Of a DNA stretch of 7,979 nt, positions 1 to 7,323 are shown piece by piece. Position 1 is the stretch's first letter; each line of letters opens with the position of its first letter. Under the pieces are notes generated by a model. That model was not told the DNA's origin. It ran no database searches and worked only from the letters and a program-made list of their open reading frames with translations. This DNA is from an uncultured Simplicispira sp. (GTDB lineage: Bacteria; Pseudomonadota; Gammaproteobacteria; Burkholderiales; Burkholderiaceae_C): assembly GCA_903882725.1 (NCBI GenBank), contig CAIRYF010000315.1:1-7979 (forward strand), in the 5' to 3' direction. Both the position numbers and the translations under genes were made by a program.

Positions 1-3000
1 CTCGTCTGCTTCATTCAGGTAGACGTTGTACAAAGGAATGCCGATGCGCAGCGAGCCAATCACCTTGACGGCATCTTCAGCCTCCGCGTCAGACGCCAGC
101 ACCAAGGCCGCTTGAGCGGCTTCGGCTTCAGCTTGCGCTAACTGCGCAGCTTCTGCAATGCGTGCAGCCTCGGCGGCTTCGGCTATCCGTGCAGCTTCAG
201 CCCTACGGGCGACTTCGGCGGCCTGTGCAGCAGCGGCCGCAGCTTGCGCTGCCTCTACGGCAGCCGCAATTCGCGCGGCTTCGCTGATGCGCGCGGCTTC
301 AGCGGCGGCGGCCACCCGCGCGGCTTCGGCTTTTCTCGCTGCTTCGACTGCGGCGGCAATTCGTGCGGCGGCAGCGGCGGCAACCAACCGTGCGGCTTCA
401 GCGGCTTTGGCGGCTTCAACCAGGCGCGCAGCTTCTTCGGCTTCAGCTGCGGCTTCGGCTTCTGCAATACGTGCGGCTTCGGCTTCAGCTGCGGCTTCTG
501 CAATACGTGCGGCTTCGACCATGGCTTGGGCTGCAGCAGCCGCCTCGGCGGCTTCGGCGGCTTCAGTAATTTCGGCAGCCTCGGTAACCTCGGCGGCTAC
601 TGGCGGCAGGTCGGGTACAGGCTGTGGCAGATCAAAATCGAAAAAATCAAAGAGCGCATCGGCGTTTGCGTCTGCATTCACCGGCGCATCCGATACCGGT
701 GCTGGTGCCGATACCGGTGCCGATGGCTCAGAAAAATCAGAAAAATCAGAAAAATCAGGTAGATCAGACAGATCAGGCAATACAGCAGTAGCTGGTTCTG
801 GTTCTGGTGCGCTAGCAGGTGCGATGTCTGTGTGTTGTGCCTGCAAGGCGGCAGAGAAGGCAGAAAAATCAATCTCATCTGCAATCTCTGGGGCCACCAA
901 GGTCGGTGACTCCAGCGAAAAATCCAAATCGAGCGCATCAAGGCTTGGCAATGACTGTTCGATGGCTGGCACGGCAGGCTCAGGCTCAGGCTCAGGCTCA
1001 GGTGCCTTGGTGTTTGGCAACACTATGGGTACTTGTGTGCCGTGCAGGCGCATGGCATCGGCTGCATGGATAAAGGGCGCTGCCTGCCAGGCACTGGCAT
1101 CGCCGTCGGCAATGGCATCGGCCCATTGGCCAAAGCCTTCCATGGCGCTTTGCGCCAGTTGCAGTAATGGCGGGCGCACTGGTTTTTGTTCGGCCAACCA
1201 AGCGTTAAGCAGTTGCTCCATTGACCAGCCAGCCTCACCAAACTCGTTGAGCCCAACCATGCGCGAGCTGCCCTTGAGCGTGTGGAAAGCGCGGCGCAAA
1301 GTGGTCTGCTCGCTCAGTTCGCCGGGGGCGTTGCGCAGGGCCTCGATGGCAGCCAATCCGTTGGTAACGACCTCGCGCACTTCTTCCAAGAAAATCTCAA
1401 GCAACTCATCGTCAATTTCAGGGGCCGATGGGGGGGGGGGCGGTACGGGTGCTGGTACGGGCACCGGTGGTGCTATGGGCATAGGTACCACAGTCTGCAC
1501 TGGAGCACTGGGTGCTGCGGTCAGGTCAAAATCCACAGACATCAAGGGTGCCGATGGTGCCAAGAGCCCTAAGGACGCTGTTGCGGCGTTGTTGCCTGAG
1601 GCCGCATCCGCATCGAATGGATCTTGAAGCACGGTGTCGTAGTCTTCAAAGTCCTCCAGCGCATCTTCGGGGACATTTACTTTGGCGCGCCCCATGAGCA
1701 CACGCAATTCGCCCAGTTCTTCGTCATAGACAAACAGCTTGCGCGCCAGCGTCCGCTGGTAGCCCAACATATCGATCAGAAAGCCCAGTGCGCCCAAGCT
1801 GTTGGCGATTTTTTCAAAGGTGTGATGGCGTGTTGCCGCGTCGCTTTCTTCGCCCATCAGCAAGTGTTCGACCATGTCGCGCATACGCACAACGGCCAGC
1901 GATGCCTGATCTAAGCCCAATACCGACAGTACGCCGCGCATCTGCACCAGCAACCCAGGTACTGGCGCGAGCAGCTTGGTGTCTTGTGGGCTGCGGAAAA
2001 ATTGATCCATCGACCGCTCGGCCTCGCCCAGCGTGGCACGCAGCTCACTGACCACGCTGCCCATGGTTTGGTGATCGCTGACGCGGCGGTACAAGTCCTC
2101 CATCCACAATTCCAGCGGTTCAGAATCAGCCCCAGAGTACACACTGTCCAAGCGCTCGGCCAAGCGCTGTGCGCGGCTGGTCATTTGCTCATCTGAGGTG
2201 TCTAACTCTTCCAGCACTGCCTGCAAATACAACACTGCCGTAGCGACTTCCATCGCCAGGGCCGCCGAGGGCGGCTCGCCGGAGCGCATTGTCATGTCTA
2301 CCGCTTTGGTCAGCGCTAAGGCCAGACTTTCGCTGTTGCTGTGCAGCTTGCGCAATGAGTCGCACACCAGACTGAATTGGTCTGCCGCTGGCTTGAGTTT
2401 GTTGCGGTCGCCACCCGCCAGGGACGACCATGTTTCGGTGGCGGTGGCAATACGCTTGCGCGCTTGTGCCAACACCGTGGGATCAAAGCGCCCAAAGCGC
2501 CGCGCTTCGTAATCGACGGGGCCGCAGCGCTCTAGCGTAAATGTTGTGTGTATGGCCTCCAGTACCGGCGCTTGGCCGGGCGCTGGTTGGCGGGCTTGGG
2601 AACAAAAAAACAGCAGGTCTTGCACCAACAGATCGGCGATATTAGTGTCGCCTTTGGTCATGCTGGCGTATTGCATCAGCACGCGCGAAGCAACGCGTTT
2701 AACGTACACGTCTGGCATGAACAAGCCTTGGCTAAAGGCTTCAAAGAAACCGGCACTGAGCTTCCAAAATGCCCGTGCCTGGCGATCGGTCTGACCCGCC
2801 ACAAACTCTAGGCAGATGTCGCGCATATCACCCGCAGCAGCCAGGTCACCGGTTTTTACGATGCGCAACACGGCCTGATCTAAGCGCGCTCGCGCTGCTG
2901 GCCCATACGCCAAAGGCACCGCTGTGACGGCCAGATCGGGCTCGCGAAGGCGCCGCTCTACCGGCCACAGGTCAGCAGGGTGTACGCGCGTAGCACCGCT

Positions 3001-3459
3001 CAATCCTTGCACATCGCGGTATTGTGGAAACAGCGTGACAGGCGAGACTGACTTGCCAGCCAGCACGTTTTCTAGGTATTCGCTCAGTGCAAAACTGGCG
3101 CGCTCCAAGGTGCTTGCTGCATCGTCGGTGCATATTTCGGGGCGCTGCACAAATTTTTGCACCGCCGCTTCCATGGAGCGCAACACCAGCGCAGGCGATG
3201 CCATGCCAACCATTTCTAGCGCACCACCGGCCTGGTGTAGTTGTTGGCGGGCAATTCGCAAAGGGCCAGAGTCGAGCGCGGCCAGATCCGACTCGCGCGC
3301 CAGCTCGGCATCGCGGACAAAGCGGCGCAAGGCCTTGACGGCAGCGTCTAAAGATTTACGCAGCTCGTCCAAAACCCAAGCAAGTGGGCCCAGATCTTGA
3401 TCGTCTTGGGCTTGGGCTTGCTGCGCCATGGGTGCGTTAACAGCATCAGTAGATGACAT
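1..3459 (-). CDS. chpA: ChpA/PilL, CheA-type hybrid histidine kinase of the type IV pilus chemosensory system (5' part only)
   Basis: The frame is open from the ATG at 3459 to the window edge (1153 codons read, no stop), so the C-terminal half is missing here. In this family that half carries more HPt domains, the ATPase and CheW-like domains and a receiver domain. Visible parts are: a helical N-terminal region (about 1-600) with the HPt-like motif QQLHQAGGALEMVGM around His75 and a second conserved helix, FEKIANSLGALGFLIDML, at about 548-565; a proline linker (about 650-680) with five consecutive Pro at 673-677; a canonical HPt domain (about 682-795) with FHTLKGSSRM and phosphoacceptor His726; an acidic Pro-Glu and Phe-Ser-Asp repeat linker (about 810-950); an Ala/Glu/Arg-rich helix (about 955-1124); and the start of the next domain (IGIPLYNVYLNEADE). 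GGGA lies 8 bases before the ATG. It follows pilJ by 51 bases. The identification is secure; the total length is unknown. Confidence 0.95.
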   Translation of the reverse strand, partial: MSSTDAVNAPMAQQAQAQDDQDLGPLAWVLDELRKSLDAAVKALRRFVRDAELARESDLAALDSGPLRIARQQLHQAGGALEMVGMASPALVLRSMEAAVQKFVQRPEICTDDAASTLERASFALSEYLENVLAGKSVSPVTLFPQYRDVQGLSGATRVHPADLWPVERRLREPDLAVTAVPLAYGPAARARLDQAVLRIVKTGDLAAAGDMRDICLEFVAGQTDRQARAFWKLSAGFFEAFSQGLFMPDVYVKRVASRVLMQYASMTKGDTNIADLLVQDLLFFCSQARQPAPGQAPVLEAIHTTFTLERCGPVDYEARRFGRFDPTVLAQARKRIATATETWSSLAGGDRNKLKPAADQFSLVCDSLRKLHSNSESLALALTKAVDMTMRSGEPPSAALAMEVATAVLYLQAVLEELDTSDEQMTSRAQRLAERLDSVYSGADSEPLELWMEDLYRRVSDHQTMGSVVSELRATLGEAERSMDQFFRSPQDTKLLAPVPGLLVQMRGVLSVLGLDQASLAVVRMRDMVEHLLMGEESDAATRHHTFEKIANSLGALGFLIDMLGYQRTLARKLFVYDEELGELRVLMGRAKVNVPEDALEDFEDYDTVLQDPFDADAASGNNAATASLGLLAPSAPLMSVDFDLTAAPSAPVQTVVPMPIAPPVPVPAPVPPPPPSAPEIDDELLEIFLEEVREVVTNGLAAIEALRNAPGELSEQTTLRRAFHTLKGSSRMVGLNEFGEAGWSMEQLLNAWLAEQKPVRPPLLQLAQSAMEGFGQWADAIADGDASAWQAAPFIHAADAMRLHGTQVPIVLPNTKAPEPEPEPEPAVPAIEQSLPSLDALDLDFSLESPTLVAPEIADEIDFSAFSAALQAQHTDIAPASAPEPEPATAVLPDLSDLPDFSDFSDFSEPSAPVSAPAPVSDAPVNADANADALFDFFDFDLPQPVPDLPPVAAEVTEAAEITEAAEAAEAAAAAQAMVEAARIAEAAAEAEAARIAEAEAAAEAEEAARLVEAAKAAEAARLVAAAAAARIAAAVEAARKAEAARVAAAAEAARISEAARIAAAVEAAQAAAAAAQAAEVARRAEAARIAEAAEAARIAEAAQLAQAEAEAAQAALVLASDAEAEDAVKVIGSLRIGIPLYNVYLNEADE
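90..597 (-). other. Ala/Glu/Arg-rich, TolA-like helical segment of ChpA
   Basis: About 170 residues (roughly 955-1124) consist almost entirely of Ala with regularly spaced Glu, Arg, Ile and Val. The recurring unit is AARIAEAA, with variants such as AARLVEAA and AARVAAAA. No Pro or Gly is present, so a long rigid helix or coiled coil is expected. It joins the acidic linker after the first canonical HPt domain to the next domain (IGIPLYNVYLNEADE). The GCx-rich codons make all six frames nearly stop-free here, which creates long spurious ORFs on the plus strand. Confidence 0.85.
456..517. repeat. 36-base tandem repeat within chpA
   Basis: Bases 456-481 recur exactly at 492-517, a period of 36 bases. 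They encode two copies of an AARIAEAAAEAE unit. The period is a multiple of three, so gain or loss of a copy keeps the frame and only changes the length of the helix. Confidence 0.85.
728..758. repeat. 9-base tandem repeat (TCAGAAAAA) within chpA
   Basis: Three full copies begin at 728, 737 and 746, with a partial fourth at 755. On the coding strand they give the Phe-Ser-Asp repeats DFSDFSDFS of the acidic linker. Related degenerate units continue to about 778 (DLSDLPDFSD pattern). The unit length keeps the reading frame. Confidence 0.9.
976..1002. repeat. 6-base tandem repeat (AGGCTC) within chpA
   Basis: Four full copies and half a fifth encode a Pro-Glu repeat (PEPEPEPEP) in the linker after the His726 HPt domain. 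A shorter Pro-Glu run lies near 792-808. Pro-Glu repeats usually form stiff extended spacers, so this probably separates ChpA modules. Confidence 0.9.
1430..1440. repeat. Homopolymer tract G11 (C11 on the chpA coding strand)
   Basis: Eleven consecutive G on the plus strand encode most of five Pro codons (residues 673-677) in the linker before the chpA HPt domain. The chpA frame is open on both sides with 11 bases. With 12 bases the new frame meets a stop at 1418-1420; with 10 bases it meets one at 1314-1316. Both stops come before the codon of His726 (1282-1284). Tracts of this length are typical sites of slipped-strand mispairing and also of sequencing error. Confidence 0.9.
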
Positions 3460-3510
3460 GGATTTGTTCCCGGCTGCACACAGCCCGTTGGTTGTGGGGA
3501 GACGGGGGCG

Positions 3511-5802
3511 TCAGGCAATCTTGAACCGTGCCACCGACTGGCGCAGCTCTTCTGCCATGTGCGAGAGTTCGCGTACCTGTTGCGCTGTACTGCGGGTGCC
3601 CTCGCCGGTTTGCTCGGTCACGGCAAAAATATGCTGGATGTTCTCGGCCACGTCGTTGGCCATGGTGGCTTCGTGCGACGTTGAGGTGGAAATTTGCTCA
3701 ATCAAATCAGCCAAGTGGCGCGATACCACGTCAATCTCAGACAAGGCAGTACCAGCACCGTCTGACAAGCGTGCCCCCTCTACCACCCCTTGCGTAGAGC
3801 GCTCCATAGCAGCAACGGCGTCTTGAGTGTCGGTTTGAATGGCTTTGACCAGCGCAGAAATTTGGCGTGTCGCATCGGCAGAGCGCTCGGCCAGCCGCTG
3901 CACTTCTTCTGCCACCACTGAGAAACCGCGCCCGGCCTCGCCGGCAGAAGCGGCTTGGATGGCAGCGTTGAGTGCCAGCACATTGGTTTGCTCGGTAATG
4001 TCAGAAATCAGCTCAGTGATTTCGCCAATCTCTTGCGATGACTCGCCCAGCCGCTTGATGCGCTTGGAGGTCTCTTGAATTTGGTCGCGGATGGAGTTCA
4101 TACCGCCAATCGCGTTTTGTACCGCTTGCAGACCGGTATCGGCCGCTTGCAGTGACTGGCGCGCCACGGCAGCTGACTCTTGCGCCTGGGACGATACGCC
4201 ATTGATGCGCGAGGCCATGTCCAGCACCGAACGCCCAGTTTCGCGAATTTCGCGCAGCTGCTCGGTCGAAGCGGCCAGCAATTCAGTGGAGGTGCTATCG
4301 ACTTGCGCCGTAGTTTGCGCTACCCGCGTGACGGTGTTTTGCACGCTGCCCACCAGCTGGCGCAGTTCTTCCACGGTGTAGTTGACCGAGTCGGCGATAG
4401 CACCAGTAATATCTTCGGTCACCGTGGCTTGCTGGGTCAGATCACCCTCTGCCACCGATTGCAGTTCGTTCATTAGCCGCAAAATGGCTGCTTGGTTGGC
4501 ATCGTTAACGCGCTTGGCTTCGTGCTCTTGGCGCTGTGCGTTTTTGTGTTGGGATTCGGCCACCATCTGGCGTCCTCGGCTATCGAGCAGCTGTACCCGT
4601 GAGATGCCCGCACCGCACAACAGCACAAACACAGCGGCCAATAACAGCGCAGCGAACGGCCCCGCACCAATGCCGGTTTGCGCTGACAACTTGCCTTGCA
4701 AGCTCTCCATCTGGCGGCGCAGCGGCTCGCTGTCGGCCAAAATAGCGGTTTGTGCTTCGCGCGCTGACACCAAACCCTGCAAATTGCCCAAAATAGCGCC
4801 TGCTTGTGTGCGTGTTTCTTCGTACAACTTGATCAAAGCGTCCAACTGCTCGCGCGTTTGCGGGTCTTTGGTGACGCCCAACTGCTGCTCAGAGCTGCCA
4901 TCGAGCAAGCCTTGGGCAATTTCTTTGAAGGTGTTCAAGTCTTTGCCAAGCAAAAAAACCGCCTCAGGGCTGACACCCTCCGTAGTTTGGAACTCGTTGG
5001 CAGACTTACCAATACGCTGGGTCAGCATCACTAGCTGGCCAGCGGCAGAAATTTCAGAAACCGTTGCGTTTTGCTGCAGCTTGAGGGAAGACACCGTTTC
5101 AGCGATTTCCAGCAATCCCGCCGACTGGCGGTTGATAGAGCGCAAAGCATCGCCCACCTGCGTCAGAATTTTTTGCTGCCCCATGACCACACTGGCATTG
5201 CGCTCGGCGCGCTCAATCAGCGGCGTGATGGCGCTGAGATCGCTTTGAAACGCTTCCCCCAGCGCGTGTACGCCCAAACTGGCATCCCCCGCATTCAGTG
5301 CCCGTGCGTTGCGCCCTAGCACACCCGCGCTTTCCATCACATCAGGAAAGGCCTGCGGACTGCCCACCAACGCCTGTGACACCGACTTGGCCAAGCGCTG
5401 CGACTGCATTGAGGATTGGCCGGTAGCGGCCAGTTGCTGCGCCGCCCGATCGGCCTGCTGCAGCACCCAGCCAGCCATCAGGGCCAGCACCGCAGCGCCA
5501 ATGGCCAATAACACCAGCAAGCGCTTTTGCAGGCTGGCAGCAGTTCCTCGCCCGAGCAGCGGTAGAAAAACGGTATCGGCACTCGGCTCGGCATCCGGCA
5601 GGAAAGACTCAGCGTCATAGGCGCTGGGGTCGCCTTGTATGCTGTTTAACACGTCGCCCGGATAAGGGCTGCGCAATTGCGATGCGTCCAAGGCATCATC
5701 GGCAAGCGCATCGTGGCCCATGGCTGCGGGGAAATTGACACCGACCTCTACTGGTTTCGGTGCGCTACCAAAGGACATTCCAAAAATTTTCACGACAGAC
5801 AT
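3511..5802 (-). CDS. pilJ: PilJ, methyl-accepting chemotaxis transducer of the type IV pilus system
   Basis: An inner-membrane receptor of 763 residues. Residues 1-92 form a low-complexity, acidic, presumably cytoplasmic extension. TM1 is at about 95-115 and a periplasmic helical region at about 116-380 matches the layout of the PilJ N-terminal sensor. TM2 is at about 381-400 ([20 protein letters not shown]), followed by a HAMP-like linker and the cytoplasmic coiled coil. The signalling hairpin tip is clear at about 600-640 ([20 protein letters not shown], then [20 protein letters not shown]). By analogy with Pseudomonas PilJ it would sense pilin or surface contact and control ChpA through PilI. 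AAGG lies 7 bases before the ATG, supporting this start; Met8 is a possible alternative. It lies 20 bases after pilI. Pseudomonas PilJ is shorter at the N-terminus. No pilK follows it. Confidence 0.96.
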   Translation of the reverse strand: MSVVKIFGMSFGSAPKPVEVGVNFPAAMGHDALADDALDASQLRSPYPGDVLNSIQGDPSAYDAESFLPDAEPSADTVFLPLLGRGTAASLQKRLLVLLAIGAAVLALMAGWVLQQADRAAQQLAATGQSSMQSQRLAKSVSQALVGSPQAFPDVMESAGVLGRNARALNAGDASLGVHALGEAFQSDLSAITPLIERAERNASVVMGQQKILTQVGDALRSINRQSAGLLEIAETVSSLKLQQNATVSEISAAGQLVMLTQRIGKSANEFQTTEGVSPEAVFLLGKDLNTFKEIAQGLLDGSSEQQLGVTKDPQTREQLDALIKLYEETRTQAGAILGNLQGLVSAREAQTAILADSEPLRRQMESLQGKLSAQTGIGAGPFAALLLAAVFVLLCGAGISRVQLLDSRGRQMVAESQHKNAQRQEHEAKRVNDANQAAILRLMNELQSVAEGDLTQQATVTEDITGAIADSVNYTVEELRQLVGSVQNTVTRVAQTTAQVDSTSTELLAASTEQLREIRETGRSVLDMASRINGVSSQAQESAAVARQSLQAADTGLQAVQNAIGGMNSIRDQIQETSKRIKRLGESSQEIGEITELISDITEQTNVLALNAAIQAASAGEAGRGFSVVAEEVQRLAERSADATRQISALVKAIQTDTQDAVAAMERSTQGVVEGARLSDGAGTALSEIDVVSRHLADLIEQISTSTSHEATMANDVAENIQHIFAVTEQTGEGTRSTAQQVRELSHMAEELRQSVARFKIA

Positions 5803-5822
5803 GGTGCAGCCTTACAGAGAAC

Positions 5823-6350
5823 TCAAGCACGGATACTTAAAAATGCCGACTGCTGGGACAGCGCTTGCAAATTAAGCTCCTGCCAGCGGGTACCGCTGGA
5901 ATCAAGATAGGTCGTACCAAAAAAAACCGGGGTATCCGGAGGCGGCGACTCAGATGACACAAATGCATCTATGCCGCGCAAACCCATTAGGCGATCGACG
6001 AGTAGCGCCGCATTCAGCTCTAAGGCGGGGTTCAAAGTCAGCAAGCTAGTCTCTGCCATTGCCTGCTCAGTGCGTTGCTGCGCCATCCCAAGGAAGGCGG
6101 CCAAATCAATCACCCCCATCAAACCGCCGCGCAAATTAGCCACGCCTAAAAACCATTTCTGGGTGTAGGGTACGGGCTGCACAGTCGAACGCGGGAAAAT
6201 TTCTCCAGCATGACTCAGTGGCAATAAATAAAATTTCCCGGCAGCCTCTATTGCCAGCCAAGAAGATACGGATAATCCCTCAGATTTTGCAGCCTGCAGG
6301 CGACTGGCAAGGCGTATCTGGAGCTCTCGAAGGGCTTCGCGGTTAGCCAT
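5823..6350 (-). CDS. pilI: PilI, CheW-type adaptor protein of the Pil-Chp system
   Basis: A soluble protein of 175 residues, close to the usual PilI length of about 178. A basic N-terminal helix (about 1-27) is followed by one CheW-like SH3-type domain (about 28-165). The typical pattern is visible: FYLLPLSHAGEIFPRSTVQPVPYTQ... strands, the conserved WFLGVANLRGGLMGVIDLAAFLG core at about 66-88, and ALLVDRLMGLRGID near 115-128. In this family the protein bridges the receptor tip (PilJ) and the CheW-like domain of the kinase (ChpA). It sits 21 bases after pilH and 20 before pilJ. The ribosome binding site is poor: the nearest AGG is 13 bases from the ATG, so coupling to pilH translation is possible. 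An eight-base A run on the plus strand (5919-5926) encodes Val-Phe-Phe. Confidence 0.93.
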   Translation of the reverse strand: MANREALRELQIRLASRLQAAKSEGLSVSSWLAIEAAGKFYLLPLSHAGEIFPRSTVQPVPYTQKWFLGVANLRGGLMGVIDLAAFLGMAQQRTEQAMAETSLLTLNPALELNAALLVDRLMGLRGIDAFVSSESPPPDTPVFFGTTYLDSSGTRWQELNLQALSQQSAFLSIRA

Positions 6351-6371
6351 AGAGAATTTAGCGCCTGGGCT

Positions 6372-6737
6372 TTAGCTCAAGGCATCAATTTTGGCTTGTA
6401 ATTCAACCGCATTGACTGGCTTAGTAATATAGCCGCGTGCGCCTTGGCGCATACCCCATACACGGTCAGTTTCTTGATTTTTGCTGGTACACATGATGAT
6501 GGGGACGTCGGCATACAATGGATCTCGTGTAATTGCACGGGTCAGTTGAAAACCGTTTTGACCAGGCATCACCACATCCATTAAAATTAAATCAGGCTTT
6601 TCTTCAGCAAGACGGCGAAAGGCCTCTTCTGCATTCTCTGCAGTGCGCACTTTCATTCCTTTTTTTTGCAACAAATCTGTCAAAAACATTAATTCTGTTT
6701 TTGAGTCATCAACTACCAAAACTTTTTGAATAGCCAT
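6372..6737 (-). CDS. pilH: PilH, single-domain CheY-like response regulator
   Basis: A receiver domain of 121 residues with no output domain. Key residues are in place: acidic pair Asp10-Asp11, phosphoacceptor Asp54 in LILMDVVMPG, Thr84 in IIMCTSK, and Lys106 in GYITKPV. The sequence GMRQGARGYITKPV before the switch Lys resembles PilH more than PilG, and gene order agrees. In Pseudomonas, PilH receives phosphate from ChpA and favours retraction or acts as a phosphate sink opposing PilG; the role here is inferred. It lies 14 bases after pilG, with a strong AAAGGA 7 bases before the ATG. GC is low (rows counted by hand at 6541-6600 and 6661-6720 give 38% and 27%). A run of eight A on the coding strand (6660-6667) encodes Gln24-Lys25-Lys26. 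Confidence 0.92.
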   Translation of the reverse strand: MAIQKVLVVDDSKTELMFLTDLLQKKGMKVRTAENAEEAFRRLAEEKPDLILMDVVMPGQNGFQLTRAITRDPLYADVPIIMCTSKNQETDRVWGMRQGARGYITKPVNAVELQAKIDALS

Positions 6738-6744
6738 TGTATTT

Positions 6745-6751
6745 TCCTTTA
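6745..6751 (-). promoter_or_regulatory. Shine-Dalgarno of pilH
   Basis: On the minus strand TAAAGGA lies between the pilG TAA and the pilH ATG, 7 bases before the start. It is the strongest ribosome binding site in the operon and fixes the pilH start. It suggests that PilH is translated independently and well, whereas pilI downstream lacks a comparable site. Confidence 0.75.
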
Positions 6752-7135
6752 TTATTTACAGCTACCAAACTGTTGCACAGCTTGTAATAGTTGATCTTTT
6801 GTAAATGGTTTTGTCAAATACTCTTGACAGCCCACCATGCGGCCACGGGCTTTGTCAAAAACACCATCTTTGGAAGATAGCATAACTATTGGTGTATTGG
6901 CAAATCTGTCATTTCTTTTTATAATGGCACAGGTTTGATATCCATCTAGTTTTGGCATAAGAATATCGCAAAAAATTAGCTGAGGTTGATAATCATTAAC
7001 TTTGGCTAAGGCGTCAAAACCATCATCTGCCAATAACACCTCATGCCCGCCTTGCTTGAGAAAAATCTCTGCACTACGGCGAATGGTGTTACTGTCATCA
7101 ATTACGAGAACTTTAAAAGAAACGCCGGTTGTCAT
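6752..7135 (-). CDS. pilG: PilG, single-domain CheY-like response regulator, first gene of the operon
   Basis: A receiver-only protein of 127 residues. Asp13-Asp14 form the acidic pocket, Asp57 in LIFCDILMPKLDG is the phosphoacceptor, Ser87 in IVMLSSKDG is the Thr/Ser switch position, and Lys109 lies in EYLTKPFTKDQLL. The segment GCQEYLTKPFTKDQLL is characteristic of PilG. In Pseudomonas, phosphorylated PilG promotes pilus extension and feeds surface signalling; the same job is inferred here. It is the promoter-proximal gene of the cluster, divergent from hemL. The ATG at 7135 has GGAG 12 bases upstream (7148-7151), a rather long spacing. GC is well below that of pilJ and chpA (about 32-52% in hand-counted 60-base rows), with many AT-ending codons. 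Confidence 0.92.
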   Translation of the reverse strand: MTTGVSFKVLVIDDSNTIRRSAEIFLKQGGHEVLLADDGFDALAKVNDYQPQLIFCDILMPKLDGYQTCAIIKRNDRFANTPIVMLSSKDGVFDKARGRMVGCQEYLTKPFTKDQLLQAVQQFGSCK

Positions 7136-7311
7136 TGATTTTCACAGCTCCGGATGGTGAATAGGTAAGAGTAAATACAGACTGCTGCCTGCTATTTAAA
7201 TGCCGCGTATCTAATTTTAGGCGTGCCACAGCTTAATGGGCCTTCACGTAGAATGCAACGATTGTATCCAGTCGCCACCAAGGGCCACCGTTTCCACGCC
7301 AGCATTACCAT

Positions 7312-7315
7312 GGAG
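7312..7315 (+). promoter_or_regulatory. Shine-Dalgarno candidate GGAG for the small ORF
   Basis: GGAG sits 8 bases before the ATG at 7324. It is the best ribosome binding site on the plus strand between pilG and hemL. Note that ATG 7310 overlaps it and opens a five-codon frame ending in TGA that overlaps ATG 7324 (ATGA), a layout sometimes seen with coupled translation but also easily accidental. Confidence 0.4.
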
Positions 7316-7323
7316 ACGGATTC

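Noticed and set aside
90..597. Repeats resembling a CRISPR or satellite array
   Set aside because: The repeats are short, degenerate, codon-phased and inside an open frame encoding Ala/Glu helix; there are no unique spacers of constant length.
158..1627. Open plus-strand frame of 489 codons rich in Ala and Ser
   Set aside because: It is the antisense shadow of the GC-rich, repetitive chpA segment. The minus-strand frame is open over the whole region and encodes recognisable HPt and linker sequence.
3460..3510. Possible terminator or attenuator between pilJ and chpA
   Set aside because: Only a 5-base inverted repeat (CCCGT/ACGGG) with a 13-base loop and no T run is present, too weak to call.
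4382..5248. Open plus-strand frame of 288 codons
   Set aside because: It is antisense to pilJ, whose protein is clearly recognisable; the plus-strand translation has a shadow-like Cys/Ser/Arg composition and no family features.
7206..7231. Sigma-54-like -24 element (TGGCACG on the minus strand) upstream of pilG
   Set aside because: The -24 half matches well, but the -12 TTGC element is missing at the right spacing (AAAT is found instead).
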